A stretch of 64,000 nt of DNA from Thiohalorhabdus sp. Cl-TMA (lineage in GTDB: Bacteria; Pseudomonadota; Gammaproteobacteria; Thiohalorhabdales; Thiohalorhabdaceae): NCBI RefSeq assembly GCF_041821045.1, contig NZ_JBGUAW010000004.1:186001-250000 (forward strand). Reading direction: 5' to 3'. The notes beneath the pieces are model-generated. The model saw nothing but the letters and a program-made list of their open reading frames with translations, did not search any database and was not told the origin of the DNA. Below, piece by piece: positions 41,992-52,559 of this stretch (position 1 is its first letter; each line of letters opens with the position of its first letter). The position numbers and the translations under genes were made by a program.

Positions 41992-43157
41992 GCCGCGCCC
42001 TTTCCGGCGGTAACCGCCTTCTCCGCCGCGTCCGCCAGGGTGGTGGCGGTGATCAGGTCGAGGCCGCTGTCCTGGAGCAGCTTGCGGCCCTGCTCCACGT
42101 TGGTGCCCTCCAGCCGCACCACCAGCGGCACGTTCAGGGCCACCTCCTGGACCGCGGCGATGATGCCTTCGGCGATGACGTCGCAGCGGACGATGCCGCC
42201 GAAGATGTTGATGAGGATGGCCTCCACGTTCTCGTCGGAGAGCAGGATCTTGAAGGCCGCGGTCACCCGCTCCACGGAGGTCCCGCCGCCCACGTCGAGG
42301 AAGTTAGCCGGCTCGCCGCCGTAGAGCTTGATGATGTCCATGGTGGCCATGGCCAGGCCGGCACCGTTGACCATGCAGCCGATGTTGCCCTCCAGGGCGA
42401 TGTAGTTGAGCCCGTGGGCGGTGGCCTCGTGCTCCTTGGGCTCCTCCTCGTTGGGATCGCGCAGCTCGGTGAGGTCCTTGTGGCGGATCAGCCCGTTGTC
42501 GTCGAGGTTGAACTTGGCGTCCAGGGCCAGCAGATTGCCCTCGTCGGTGAGCACCAGGGGGTTGAGCTCCACCAGCGAGGCGTCCTTGTCCACGAAGGCG
42601 CGGTACAGGGCCATCAGGATCTTGGTGAACTGGCGCACCTGGGCCCAGTCCATGCCGAGCCCGAAGCCCAGCTTGCGCGCCTGGAAGGGCTGCAGGCCCA
42701 CGGCGGGGTCCACGGTCACCCGGAGGATCTTCTCCGGATTGGTACGGGCCACCTCCTCGATCTCCACGCCGCCCTCGCTGGAGACCATGAAGACGATGGA
42801 GTCCACGTGACGGTCCACCACCGCGCCCACGTAGAACTCCTGGGTGAAGCCGTAGGCCTTCTCCACCAGCAGCCGGCGCACCAGCCGGCCCTTGGCCCCG
42901 GTCTGCTCGGTGACCAGGGTGTGCTCCATGAGGCCGTCGGCGCGCTCGCGCACCTCGTCCAGGGAATCGGCGAGCTGCACCCCGCCCGCCTTGCCCCGAC
43001 CCCCGGCATGGACCTGGGCCTTCACCGCCCAGCGGTCGCCGCCCAGATGCTCGGCGGCGTCCACCGCCTCGGCGACGGTGAAGGCCGGCCGCCCGGCAGG
43101 CACGGGCACGCCGTGCTCCTCCAGGATGGCCTTGGCTTGGTATTCGTGAATCAGCAT
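41988..43157 (-). CDS. sucC: Succinyl-CoA ligase [ADP-forming], beta subunit
   Basis: 389 aa ATP-grasp subunit that binds nucleotide and succinate. Opens [20 protein letters not shown]; nucleotide loop [31 protein letters not shown] and the C-terminal [14 protein letters not shown] are characteristic. Overlaps sucD. A REP lies between it and mdh. Confidence 0.97.
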   Translation of the reverse strand: MLIHEYQAKAILEEHGVPVPAGRPAFTVAEAVDAAEHLGGDRWAVKAQVHAGGRGKAGGVQLADSLDEVRERADGLMEHTLVTEQTGAKGRLVRRLLVEKAYGFTQEFYVGAVVDRHVDSIVFMVSSEGGVEIEEVARTNPEKILRVTVDPAVGLQPFQARKLGFGLGMDWAQVRQFTKILMALYRAFVDKDASLVELNPLVLTDEGNLLALDAKFNLDDNGLIRHKDLTELRDPNEEEPKEHEATAHGLNYIALEGNIGCMVNGAGLAMATMDIIKLYGGEPANFLDVGGGTSVERVTAAFKILLSDENVEAILINIFGGIVRCDVIAEGIIAAVQEVALNVPLVVRLEGTNVEQGRKLLQDSGLDLITATTLADAAEKAVTAGKGAA

Positions 43158-43235
43158 CTAGCACCCCGGTTTGCAATTTCGGGAATCATTCCATCCGTCC
43201 GGCGGATGCGAAAGCCCTGTAAAAACATAGCCCCT

Positions 43236-43259
43236 GTGGGAGCGGCCTCCGGCCGCGCC
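43236..43259 (+). repeat. REP element
   Basis: Forward copy (last bases altered) between mdh and sucC. Confidence 0.88.
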
Positions 43260-43346
43260 ACTGTATGGGGACGCGGCGGCGCTGAGCGGAGTCCGCGCCC
43301 CCGGAGGGCGCTTCCGGCCAGGAAGGCCTGGGCGCCCGCCGCCCCG

Positions 43347-44297
43347 CTAGGCTCCTCCGGGCCCGCTCACGGCGCGCGCCTCGGCGATCAGCTTGCGCAC
43401 CGACTCCACGGAGGCGTCGAACTGCTCCCGCTCGGCCTCGGTGAGGTGGATCTCCACCACCTGCTCCACGCCGCCGGAGCCGATGATGGCCGGCACCCCG
43501 ATATAGAGATCGGAAACGCCGTACTCCCCCTGCAGGTAGGCGGCCACCGGCCGGATGCGGCGCTGATCGCGGACGATGGACTCCACCATCTCGGTGATGC
43601 TCGCCCCAGGCGCGTAGTAGGCGGAGCCGGTCTTCAGCAGCTCCACCACCTCGCCGCCACCGTGGCGGGTGCGCTCGACGATGGCCTCCAGCCGCTCGGC
43701 GGAGAGCAGCTCGGTGATGGGAATGCCGCCCACCGTGGAGCTGCCCCGCACCGGCACCATGCGGTCGCCGTGGCTGCCCAGCACCATGGCCGTAACGTCC
43801 TTGCCGGAGACCCGCAGCTCCTGGGAGATGAAGCGCCGCATGCGGGCGGAGTCGAGGACGCCCGCCATGCCCATGACCCGGTTGGGCGGGAAGCCGGTCA
43901 CCTCCTTCACCGTGCACACCATGGCATCCAGGGGGTTGGTGACCACGATGACATAGGCCTCGGGGGCATGCTCGGCCACCTGCCGGGCGATGCCGGAGAC
44001 GATCTCGACATTCTTGCGCAGCAGCTCGGAGCGGTCCATTCCGGGCTTGCGGGCCATGCCGGCGGTGATCACCACCACCTCGGAGCCGGCGATGTCGGCG
44101 TAGTCGTCGGTGCCGGACACCGCCACGTCGAAGCCGGCCACGGGACCGGACTCGGCAATGTCCAGGGCCTTGCCGCGGGCCATGCCGGCGTCGACATCCA
44201 CCAGCACCAGGTTGCCCAGCTCCTTCTTGGCGATCAGGTGGGCGGCGGTGGCGCCCACCTGCCCGGCGCCGATCATGGCGATCTTGGGGAGATGCAT
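43347..44297 (-). CDS. mdh: Malate dehydrogenase
   Basis: 316 aa LDH-like malate dehydrogenase of the TCA cycle. The NAD-binding loop is IAMIGAGQVGATAAHL. The substrate loop GMARKPGMDR carries the Arg that selects malate/oxaloacetate over lactate, and the catalytic His is in GSHGDRMVP. ATG at 44297 gives the usual length. Same strand as icd and sucCD. Confidence 0.95.
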   Translation of the reverse strand: MHLPKIAMIGAGQVGATAAHLIAKKELGNLVLVDVDAGMARGKALDIAESGPVAGFDVAVSGTDDYADIAGSEVVVITAGMARKPGMDRSELLRKNVEIVSGIARQVAEHAPEAYVIVVTNPLDAMVCTVKEVTGFPPNRVMGMAGVLDSARMRRFISQELRVSGKDVTAMVLGSHGDRMVPVRGSSTVGGIPITELLSAERLEAIVERTRHGGGEVVELLKTGSAYYAPGASITEMVESIVRDQRRIRPVAAYLQGEYGVSDLYIGVPAIIGSGGVEQVVEIHLTEAEREQFDASVESVRKLIAEARAVSGPGGA

Positions 44298-44311
44298 CGG
44301 GCCTGCTCCGT

Positions 44312-44968
44312 TCAGTGCTTCGCCCCGCTCGCCCGTAGCACGGCGCGGCGGAGCCGGAAAATGGAATACCCCAGGGAAAGTCCCAGCAGCGCCCCCTTCA
44401 GGGCCGCATAGGCCAGGACCACCCCGGCGCCCAGCCACACGGGATGGTCGAAGACCCGCTCGTAGGCCCGCATCCATTCGAGCCGCACCAGCAGGCGGTC
44501 GAGCCCGTGGAACAGCGCCGAGATCCGGTCCAGCACGGCATGGACCGGCGCCTCGCCGAACCAGGCCGCCGCCCCCGCATAGAGGGCGGGGAGCCGGAGG
44601 CCGCGCACGGCCACCGCCCAGACCAGCGCCCCGACGAGGAGGGCGTCGAGGGGCGTGAGCGGGCGCCAGGCAAGGCGCAGGCGCCGCGCCAGGGCGGCCG
44701 GACGCGTGATCCATTCCCGGAGCCCCGAGCCGGGATCGCTCCAGAGGGCCCAGGCGCGACGGCGTCCCCTGCCCCGGTAGACCGCCACCAGGGAAAGCCG
44801 CTGCCCGTCGCGGAAGAACCTGCCGGGAATGCGGAGCGGCAGGCGGCGCGAGCCGGTATCCAGAGAGAGGCCGTCCCGGGACGATTCCCCGTCCTGGCGC
44901 ACCCAGCCGTCCACCCGCTTCAGGTGGACCCGCTTGCCCAGGACCCGGGTACGCAGCCGGGAGGCCAT
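44312..44968 (-). CDS. Hypothetical membrane protein
   Basis: 218 aa, not recognised. A soluble basic N-terminal part (about 1-95) is followed by hydrophobic segments around 105-135 and 175-200 and an Arg-rich C-terminus. It lies 6 bases after icd and 14 bases before mdh, so it is read with these TCA genes. The ribosome site is weak (TAGGGCGGC). Function unknown. Confidence 0.65.
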   Translation of the reverse strand: MASRLRTRVLGKRVHLKRVDGWVRQDGESSRDGLSLDTGSRRLPLRIPGRFFRDGQRLSLVAVYRGRGRRRAWALWSDPGSGLREWITRPAALARRLRLAWRPLTPLDALLVGALVWAVAVRGLRLPALYAGAAAWFGEAPVHAVLDRISALFHGLDRLLVRLEWMRAYERVFDHPVWLGAGVVLAYAALKGALLGLSLGYSIFRLRRAVLRASGAKH

Positions 44969-44974
44969 GCCGCC

Positions 44975-46270
<1,296 letters not shown>

Positions 46271-46427
46271 CGAGTGTTGCACTCCGTCTGCTTTCACCAT
46301 GACCCCGCGCCCCGGATGTCCGGCACCCGGGGAAAGCGGCTGTACTTGCGCGTCAATTCGGGGGAGAAGGCTAACCCGATCTGGCGGCCGGCGCAATTTG
46401 CCCGGAGCGCCCCGGATCCGCCGGTCG

Positions 46428-47921
46428 CTAGCCCGGCCCTCGCAGGTACCGAGCCTCCAGGTGCCTCCGGAAGGCCCCGGTGTCCAGCGGTTTGCCGGTG
46501 GCGTCACTGATCAGCGCCTCGAATTCCTCCAGGCTGCCCCGGGCCCACACCCGCTCGGCAAGCCACCGGCGCGGCGGGGCCAGATCCCCCGCCGCCAGCT
46601 GGTGGTCCAGCGCCGGCAGATCCAGACGCAGGGCTTCCATGAGCTGGGCGGCGATCAGGGCACCCAGGGCATAACAGGGGAAATAACCGAAGAGGCCGGC
46701 GGCCCAGTGCGGGTCCTGCATGACGCCGTTGCCATGGTCGCCCTCCGGGGCGACGCCGAGGTGCTCGCGCATGCTGGCCTCCCAGGCCTCGGGCAGGTCC
46801 GCCACCGCCAGTTCGCCGGTGACCAGCCGCTGCTCCAGCAGGTGGCGCAGGCGGATGTGCAGGGGATAAGTGCACTCGTCGGCCTCTACCCGGATCAGCC
46901 CCGGCGCTACCCGGGTCAGGCGCCGGAAAAGGGCCGCTCCGGACCCTTGCCGCCGGTCCGGGTCCGCCCCCCGCGCCTCGGCGAGCATCCCGTCCACCTG
47001 CGCCAGGAAGCCGGGGTGAAGGCCCACCTGGTTCTCCATGAACAGGCTCTGACCCTCGTGGACCGCCATGCCGCGCGCCCGGCCAGCGGGCTGGTGGCGC
47101 CAGCGCGCCGGCAGGTGCTGCTCGTAGAGCGCGTGGCCGGCCTCGTGGACGGCGGCCAAGAGGCCGGGGGCGAAGTCGCGCTCTTCGAACCGCGTGGTGA
47201 TACGGATATCGGCCGGCGCCCCGCCGGTGAAGGGATGGGCCGCCCGGTCCAGCCGCCCATGATGGAAATCGTAGCCGAGCAGCCCCGTAACGCGCCGGGC
47301 GAGATCCTCCTGGAGATCCGCCGCGAAGGGGCCACCCGGATCGGGGGCGGCTTCCCCCTCCCGCTCCGCCCGCGCCACCAGGCCGGGAAGGAAGTCCTCC
47401 AGCTCGCCGAGCAGTCCTTCCGCCCGGTCCGCGGTGAGGCCCGGCTGGAAGCCGGCAAGGAGCGCCCCGTAGCGGGTCACTCTCTCTGTCTCGGCCAGGG
47501 CGGCGGCCTGCTCCCGCACCCGCTCCACCACCGTTTCCAGATGAGGCCGGAAAGCCGCCCAGTCGCCCGCCGGGCGGCAGGCCGCCCAGGCGGACTCGGC
47601 CCGGGCGGCGGCCTCGGCCAGGGCCCCGGTCAGTCCCTCCGGGACCGCCGCCGCCCGCCTATGGAGCCGGGCCATCTCGCGGAGATTGGCGCGGTCCTCG
47701 ACCGCAAGCGATCCGGGCTCCACCGCCTCCAGCCATTCACCCACGCGCGGATCGGCGAGCCGGGCGCGCCGCCAGCGGGCCACGGCCGCCTGGGCCCGCG
47801 CCCGCTCCTCGGCGCCCCCGGCGGGCATGACCACCCGGCGGTCCCAGTCGAGGATGCCCCGGACGTGGTCCAGGGCCGCCAGCTCCTCGAAATGCCCGTA
47901 CAGGGCCTGATAGGCGTCCAC
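46428..47921 (-). CDS. M32 metallocarboxypeptidase (Taq type)
   Basis: 497 aa zinc carboxypeptidase, cytoplasmic. The metal motif HEAGH is in [14 protein letters not shown], with [33 protein letters not shown] and AFQPGL-like helical segments of the family. The GTG start at 47921 has a GGGGGG run upstream and lies 9 bases after the Lon-N protein stop, so the two are probably cotranscribed. Confidence 0.92.
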   Translation of the reverse strand: MDAYQALYGHFEELAALDHVRGILDWDRRVVMPAGGAEERARAQAAVARWRRARLADPRVGEWLEAVEPGSLAVEDRANLREMARLHRRAAAVPEGLTGALAEAAARAESAWAACRPAGDWAAFRPHLETVVERVREQAAALAETERVTRYGALLAGFQPGLTADRAEGLLGELEDFLPGLVARAEREGEAAPDPGGPFAADLQEDLARRVTGLLGYDFHHGRLDRAAHPFTGGAPADIRITTRFEERDFAPGLLAAVHEAGHALYEQHLPARWRHQPAGRARGMAVHEGQSLFMENQVGLHPGFLAQVDGMLAEARGADPDRRQGSGAALFRRLTRVAPGLIRVEADECTYPLHIRLRHLLEQRLVTGELAVADLPEAWEASMREHLGVAPEGDHGNGVMQDPHWAAGLFGYFPCYALGALIAAQLMEALRLDLPALDHQLAAGDLAPPRRWLAERVWARGSLEEFEALISDATGKPLDTGAFRRHLEARYLRGPG

Positions 47922-47930
47922 GGCGCCCCC

Positions 47931-48605
47931 CTATTGCAAGGGCGTATCCGAATCGTCCTCCGAGCCCCGGGAGCGGTCCATCTCCAGCAGGGTCACGAGC
48001 AGCTGGGCGCGCTGGTTGAGCGTCTCCGCCAGCAGCAGTCCCTGCTTCTCCCGCGCCCCCAGGGGGAGCATCATGGCCAGGGTGTTCACCAGTCCTTCGG
48101 AGCCCGCTCCCTCCAGGGAATCCCAGTCCACCTCCAGCTCCCTGTTCTGCAGATAGGCTTCCAGGGCGCCGAGCAGGCGTCGCCGGTCCAGATCGGGCTC
48201 GGGTGCGGGCTTCAGGTCGCCGCTGTAGTGGCCGTACTCCATGCGGACCTGCCGGAACGGGGTATCCACCTCCAGCTCCGCGCCCACCGAGAACCGGCAC
48301 AGACCGGTCAGGGTGATGAGGTAGCGACCGTCCTCGGTCTCGCTGAAGGCGCTGAGCCGCCCCAGACAGCCCACCCGGGCCAGATCCGGGCTCATGGACT
48401 CCCCTTCCGCGCCGGCCGTGGCGGGCTGGATCATGCCGATCACCCGGTCACCCGCGAGCGCGGCATCCACCATGGCCAGGTAGCGGGGCTCGAAGATATT
48501 GAGCGGCAGCCGCACCCGCGGCAGGAGCACCGCGCCGGTCAGGGGAAATACCGGGGCGGAGGAAGGGAGTGCGTCGATATCGGGATAGCGTCCCCGGGTG
48601 CCCAT
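47931..48605 (-). CDS. Lon N-terminal (substrate-binding) domain protein
   Basis: 224 aa stand-alone Lon N-domain (PUA-like fold): VFPLTGAVLLPRVRLPLNIFEPRYLAMVDAALAG, then VGCLGRLSAFSETEDGRYLITLTGLCRF. No ATPase or protease domain follows, so it is not a broken lon. Role unknown. GAGG precedes the ATG. Upstream of the M32 peptidase. Confidence 0.9.
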   Translation of the reverse strand: MGTRGRYPDIDALPSSAPVFPLTGAVLLPRVRLPLNIFEPRYLAMVDAALAGDRVIGMIQPATAGAEGESMSPDLARVGCLGRLSAFSETEDGRYLITLTGLCRFSVGAELEVDTPFRQVRMEYGHYSGDLKPAPEPDLDRRRLLGALEAYLQNRELEVDWDSLEGAGSEGLVNTLAMMLPLGAREKQGLLLAETLNQRAQLLVTLLEMDRSRGSEDDSDTPLQ

Positions 48606-48710
48606 AGAGACCTCGCGGTGGGGCGTTGCCGCCCTGGGTTATCCTCTCACTCTCCCAGGCCGCGGGCCGCTCGCCAAGGAGGGCGAGCGACGCGGCCCGT
48701 TCCCGGAAGG

Positions 48711-49007
48711 CTAGCCGCCGTTTCCCAGCAGGGCGGCGGCGATCTCCTCCCATTCCGCGGCCAGGGAGGACTGGGACATCTTGCGGCCGGCCCGGCTGTA
48801 CCAGTACTGCGCGTTGCCGCGATCCCCCTCCTCGCGGTGCAGGTAGGCGTGCACCCAGGCGCCGCTGCGGCCGGGCTCGGCCTGGGCCAGACGGTGGGCG
48901 CCGTCCCAGTCGCCCTGGGCGTCCCACCAGAGTGCCTGCAGGGGACGTCCCACCCCGTCGGGGGGGCCGTCGTCGGACAAGCTCGCCTTGAAGGATTCCA
49001 GATCCAT
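48711..49007 (-). CDS. Conserved-looking hypothetical protein
   Basis: 98 aa, acidic and Trp-rich (ALWWDAQGDWDGAHRLAQ, AWVHAYLHREEGD, AQYWYSRAG), resembling small helical proteins predicted in many proteobacteria. A strong GGAGGAGGAG site precedes the ATG. No domain name can be given. A 48664-48698 stem-loop follows it. Confidence 0.7.
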   Translation of the reverse strand: MDLESFKASLSDDGPPDGVGRPLQALWWDAQGDWDGAHRLAQAEPGRSGAWVHAYLHREEGDRGNAQYWYSRAGRKMSQSSLAAEWEEIAAALLGNGG

Positions 49008-49151
49008 GGCTCCTCCTCCGCGCTCCCGGGCGGTGCCCGCCGGGAAGCCCTAGGTTGCCGTGCAGATGCGGAACTAAATTTTCCTCACCAAATCAGATTT
49101 TTATAGGGGGGCAGCAATGGGAGCCGGCCCGGCTCCAGGGAGCAAGCCGCC

Positions 49152-49259
49152 ATGTTGCATCCTGAAGACAGCTTTATGGTCAAGAACTTGGCCGTGATCC
49201 TCATCGGGCTCATGGGAATCACCCTGGCCCTGATCATCGTCGCCAACTACGTGGTCTGA
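49152..49259 (+). CDS. 35-aa single-pass membrane protein
   Basis: Short frame MLHPEDSFMVKNL followed by one hydrophobic helix (AVILIGLMGITLALIIVANY, residues 14-33). GGGAG lies 9 bases before the ATG. The next upstream stretch is AT-richer (TTTTTATAGG), which could be a promoter. Too short for ordinary gene calling. Function unknown; a partner of a larger membrane protein is possible. Confidence 0.55.
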   Translation: MLHPEDSFMVKNLAVILIGLMGITLALIIVANYVV

Positions 49260-49307
49260 ACCACATGGCCTGACTACCACGCGCGGGCCGGCGGTCTAGC
49301 CGGCGGC

Positions 49308-49661
49308 CTATAGGATGGCGCGCACATTCTCCGGAGGCCGGCCGATGGCCGCGCGATCGCCGTTGACCACGATGGGCCGCTCGATGAGCTTGGGGTTCTC
49401 GGTGAGCAGCCGCAGCCATTCGGCCCGGCTCCGCTCGTCCTGCTTGGACAATCCCAGCTCCTTGAACAGCTTTTCCTGGGTCCGGGTAACCTCCAGGGGA
49501 CCCTTGTCCAGCATGGTGCAGATGCGGTCCAGCTCCTCCGCCGCGGGGGGCGTCTTCTGGTAGTCGATCACCACCGGGTCCAGGCCCTCCTCCTTGAGCA
49601 GGTCCAGGGTCTGGCGGCTCTTGGAGCAACGGGGATTGTGGTAGATGGTTATGTCCGACAT
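49308..49661 (-). CDS. arsC: ArsC-family (glutaredoxin-type) arsenate reductase
   Basis: 117 aa thioredoxin-fold protein. The catalytic Cys12 is in YHNPRCSKSRQTLDLL, and RPIVVNGDRAAIGRPPENV is the C-terminal Arg-containing loop. Length and motifs fit arsenate reductase ArsC; a YffB/Spx-like role is possible since no other ars gene is nearby. Confidence 0.88.
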   Translation of the reverse strand: MSDITIYHNPRCSKSRQTLDLLKEEGLDPVVIDYQKTPPAAEELDRICTMLDKGPLEVTRTQEKLFKELGLSKQDERSRAEWLRLLTENPKLIERPIVVNGDRAAIGRPPENVRAIL

Positions 49662-49697
49662 GGCGCCTCCCTGTCATGCTGGATGTCCGGCGCCGGA

Positions 49698-49955
49698 CTA
49701 TAGCATTCCTGGCGGCCCGCTGCCCGCTCCCCTAGCCTTCCGCGCGGACATAGCCGTGGGGCGTGTTGCGGCTGGGTCGCTCATCGCCCGCATGGCGCGC
49801 TTCACGGGACCGTCCGCCGGACCCAGCGGCCCGAAGCCGAACCGCGCCCGCAAATCCTCCGGGATCTCCGCCAGGTCGCTAACCCACTGGATGCGTCCGG
49901 CGCGCTCCGCCGGCTCCAGCCGGGCCCGCTCCCGTCGGCTAAGCAGGCTGCTCAT
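49698..49955 (-). CDS. Small hypothetical protein
   Basis: 85 aa, Arg-rich, no membrane segment (MSSLLSRRERARLEPAE, IPEDLRARFGFGPLGPADG). AAGGAG 7 bases before the ATG supports it. It lies between gpmA and arsC on the same strand. Not recognised. Confidence 0.55.
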   Translation of the reverse strand: MSSLLSRRERARLEPAERAGRIQWVSDLAEIPEDLRARFGFGPLGPADGPVKRAMRAMSDPAATRPTAMSARKARGAGSGPPGML

Positions 49956-49982
49956 GGGCGCGCTCCTTCCGGGTGCCGGAGC

Positions 49983-50693
49983 TCAAAGCTCCTCCTCGCC
50001 TTCCTCACGCAGGTAAAAGCAGCGGCGAATGGCGCCGTCGTCGCCGAATTCGTAGATCCGCGGCACGGCCAGCGGGATGTCGAGATGGGGGATGGCGTCG
50101 TCGGCGATCCCCTCCAGGTACTTCACCAGACCGCGCAGGCTGTTGCCGTGCGCGGCCACCACCAGATCCGAGCCCGCGCGCAGACGGGGCTGGAGCTGCT
50201 CGCGCCAGCACGGCAGCACCCGGTGTACGGTGTCGGCCAGGGATTCCGCAGCGGGAATCTCCCCGGGCTCCAGGCCGCGGTATTTGGGCTCGAAGCGCGC
50301 ATGGCGGGGATCGTCGGGCTCGAGCTGGGGCGGGCGGACCGCATAGGAGCGCCGCCACTGGTGCACCTGCTCCTTGCCGTAGATCTCCTGGAAGGCAGCC
50401 TTGTCCTCCCCCTGCAGGGCGCCGTAGTGGCGCTCGTTGAGCCGCCAGTCCTTGAATTCCGGGATCCACATCTGGTCCATGTGGTCCTGAACGATCCACA
50501 GGGTGCGGATGGCCCGGCGCAGGTAGGAGGTGAAGGCGGTGTCGAAGGTGTATCCGGATCCATGCAGCCGCCGACCGGCTTCCCGGGACTGCTGCACTCC
50601 CTTTTCCGAAAGGTCCACGTCCGTCCAGCCGGTGAACCGGTTTTCCAGGTTCCACTGGCTCTCGCCGTGCCGGATAAGGGCGAGGTAGGGCAT
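49983..50693 (-). CDS. gpmA: 2,3-bisphosphoglycerate-dependent phosphoglycerate mutase
   Basis: 236 aa glycolytic enzyme. The phospho-His is in LIRHGESQWNLENRFTGW; LNERHYGALQGEDKA carries the catalytic Glu and VVAAHGNSLRGL the second His. ATG at 50693 gives the family length; the frame runs further upstream without support. Confidence 0.95.
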   Translation of the reverse strand: MPYLALIRHGESQWNLENRFTGWTDVDLSEKGVQQSREAGRRLHGSGYTFDTAFTSYLRRAIRTLWIVQDHMDQMWIPEFKDWRLNERHYGALQGEDKAAFQEIYGKEQVHQWRRSYAVRPPQLEPDDPRHARFEPKYRGLEPGEIPAAESLADTVHRVLPCWREQLQPRLRAGSDLVVAAHGNSLRGLVKYLEGIADDAIPHLDIPLAVPRIYEFGDDGAIRRCFYLREEGEEEL

Positions 50694-50824
50694 AGGAGAA
50701 GGGCTCCATGGCGGATGAATTGATCTTCCACTTTCCCCCATTTGGTCCCGCCCTGGCCAGGCTCGGTTCACCGCTGGCGGCCGCGGCGCGCGGACCGGCA
50801 ACCCCGGCGGGCGTTCCGCTGTCC

Positions 50825-50830
50825 TATAAT
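50825..50830 (+). promoter_or_regulatory. Possible -10 box of the YugP-type gene
   Basis: TATAAT stands 33 bases before the start codon in otherwise GC-rich DNA; no good -35 box at the usual distance. Confidence 0.4.
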
Positions 50831-50862
50831 GCGAGGGTGCAACCGTTCCGCGGGGGTCTCCC

Positions 50863-51546
50863 ATGCATCTCCTGATCGCTACCGCCGGCCTGCTCGCCCT
50901 GCTCTTCGGTCCCCAGTTCTGGGTCCGCAGCGTCATGGCGCGCTACGGCAAGGACCGCCCCGACTATCCGGGCACGGGCGGCGAGCTGGCGGACCACCTC
51001 CGCGAGCACCTGGGCCTCGACGGCGTCCGCGTGGAGGCCTCGGAGAAGGGCGACCACTACGACCCGGACCGCAAGGTGGTGGCCCTCCAGCCCGAGCACT
51101 ACCACGGACGCTCCCTGACGGCAGTGGCGGTGGCCGCCCACGAGATCGGCCACGCCCTGCAGGACCACGCCAACTACCGGCCGCTGCGCATGCGCACCCG
51201 CCTGGTGCAGATCGCCCAGGGCTTGCAGCGCACCGGTACCGTGGTGGTTATGACCGCCCCGCTCGTGCTGCTCGCCAGCCGCTCCCCCACGGGACTGCTG
51301 GTGCCCCTGCTGGCGGGGGTCGTCAGCGTGGGCGCGGCGGCCGTGGTCCATCTGGTGACCCTGCCGGTGGAGCTGGACGCCAGCTTCAAGCGCGCCCTGC
51401 CCGTCCTCGAACGGGGCGGCTATCTCCCCGAGGCCGATCGCCGCCCCGCCCGGCGCATCCTGTCCGCGGCCGCCCTCACCTATGTCGCCGCCTCCCTGTC
51501 CGGAATGCTCAACCTCTGGTACTGGCTGCGGCTGCTGCGGCGCTAA
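50863..51546 (+). CDS. YugP-type neutral zinc metallopeptidase (COG2738)
   Basis: 227 aa inner-membrane protein. One N-terminal helix, the zinc motif HEIGH in AVAAHEIGHALQDHANYRPL (about residue 93), then two to three more helices (VVVMTAPLVLLA, LLVPLLAGVVSVGAAAVVHLVTL) and a conserved VELDASFKRALPVL. Substrate unknown. ATG at 50863. Confidence 0.9.
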   Translation: MHLLIATAGLLALLFGPQFWVRSVMARYGKDRPDYPGTGGELADHLREHLGLDGVRVEASEKGDHYDPDRKVVALQPEHYHGRSLTAVAVAAHEIGHALQDHANYRPLRMRTRLVQIAQGLQRTGTVVVMTAPLVLLASRSPTGLLVPLLAGVVSVGAAAVVHLVTLPVELDASFKRALPVLERGGYLPEADRRPARRILSAAALTYVAASLSGMLNLWYWLRLLRR

Positions 51547-51570
51547 CGGACCCTCGGGAGCCCACCGATG

Positions 51571-51594
51571 AAGGGCGGCCCGAATGCCGCCCTT
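51571..51594. terminator. Candidate terminator hairpin
   Basis: AAGGGCGGC and GCCGCCCTT with a 6-base loop, 24 bases past the YugP-type gene and facing the convergent small membrane genes; no strong T-run. Confidence 0.5.
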
Positions 51595-51624
51595 GTCGTA
51601 CATCAACCGTCTTGGCGCCGCCGA

Positions 51625-51732
51625 TCAGCCGCGACGCCGGACCCGGCGGAACTCCAATACCGTCAGCGCCAGGCCGATCACCAGCATGAAGAACACGAAG
51701 ACCGCTACGGCCAGATGGAGGTTACTACTCAT
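51625..51732 (-). CDS. 35-aa single-pass membrane protein
   Basis: Frame with one hydrophobic helix (residues 7-26, LAVAVFVFFMLVIGLALTVL) and a very basic end (EFRRVRRRG). GGAGCG precedes the ATG. Its start overlaps the stop of the next small membrane gene by eight bases (ATGAGTAG), so translation is coupled. Function unknown. Confidence 0.6.
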   Translation of the reverse strand: MSSNLHLAVAVFVFFMLVIGLALTVLEFRRVRRRG

Positions 51733-51913
51733 GGTCTTCGCTCCGGGCCACCAGGGCCGCCAGCTTGAAATAGATCCCGAAGCACAGGATCGCCGGGACC
51801 CAGATGGCGGTGAAGATGCCCTGGCTCTGGTTTCCGGAGTACCAGAGAAAACCGGATACCGCGAAGGAAACGATGACGGCGAGCAGGATGAAGAAATCGG
51901 AAAGCTTGAACAT
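51725..51913 (-). CDS. 62-aa two-helix membrane protein
   Basis: Two hydrophobic segments (FFILLAVIVSFAVSGFLWY and FTAIWVPAILCFGIYFKLAA). AAGGAGG 6 bases before the ATG is a strong site. Coupled to the 35-aa gene that follows; 50 bases downstream of another two-helix protein. The set may be subunits of a membrane complex, but no family is recognised. Confidence 0.65.
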   Translation of the reverse strand: MFKLSDFFILLAVIVSFAVSGFLWYSGNQSQGIFTAIWVPAILCFGIYFKLAALVARSEDHE

Positions 51914-51963
51914 GCAGGGCCTCCTTCTGAAACCGGTACCCGACCGGAGATAGGATCCGGGAG

Positions 51964-52239
51964 CTAGAAATCGGCGAAGGCCAGGCTGGCCACCAGCAGC
52001 CCCGCCACGATCACCGCGGCGACCGCCCGCAATCCGCCCGGTCCCGACGCCCCCGGGACCGGGGGAAACCCCGGCAGGAAGCCCAGCAAAACCCACAGCA
52101 GGAGCACGCCGGCGACACCGGCGCTCAGGATTCCAAGCAACAGCCGCCAGCGGGGCAGGGGACGGCCGCGGAACCGCAGGCCCAGCCGAAACACTGGGGG
52201 CGGTCGATTCCGGGAACGGGGACGCTGACGCTGCCGCAT
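51964..52239 (-). CDS. 91-aa membrane protein
   Basis: Basic Arg/Pro-rich N-terminus (RQRQRPRSRNRPPP) then two hydrophobic segments (LLLGILSAGVAGVLLLWVLL and AVAAVIVAGLLVASLAFA). Weak site CGAGGT before the ATG. First of three small membrane genes on this strand. Not recognised. Confidence 0.5.
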   Translation of the reverse strand: MRQRQRPRSRNRPPPVFRLGLRFRGRPLPRWRLLLGILSAGVAGVLLLWVLLGFLPGFPPVPGASGPGGLRAVAAVIVAGLLVASLAFADF

Positions 52240-52559
52240 GTAACCTCGCTGCCGGGAAAGTCGGATCGACGGAAGATCGCCCGGTATTCTTTCCCGAGTA
52301 ACACCCGGGGAAGAATCGTGTATATAGGGCTACCAAGCAGCTTCGGGAGGGGAAGCCTACAGGTCGGGATGATCAGACCCCGTCCGCCTATCCAACAACA
52401 AGCAACGAGTCTGGGCTTGTCCTAATTGCATTATCCGCCCGATCCCCTTAACGCTCTTCCTACCAGACCTTTCCTAACGGCCTGCGGATGCACGAAGACC
52501 TGAAAGATCCGAATCAATTCCAACAGAGCGTTAAGCCATCCGTCACCGAGCAGTAATCC
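52240..52559. other. Intergenic region without a recognisable gene
   Basis: About 320 bases between divergent genes, less GC-rich than its surroundings. It should hold promoters for both sides, but no convincing box pair is seen. Confidence 0.55.
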
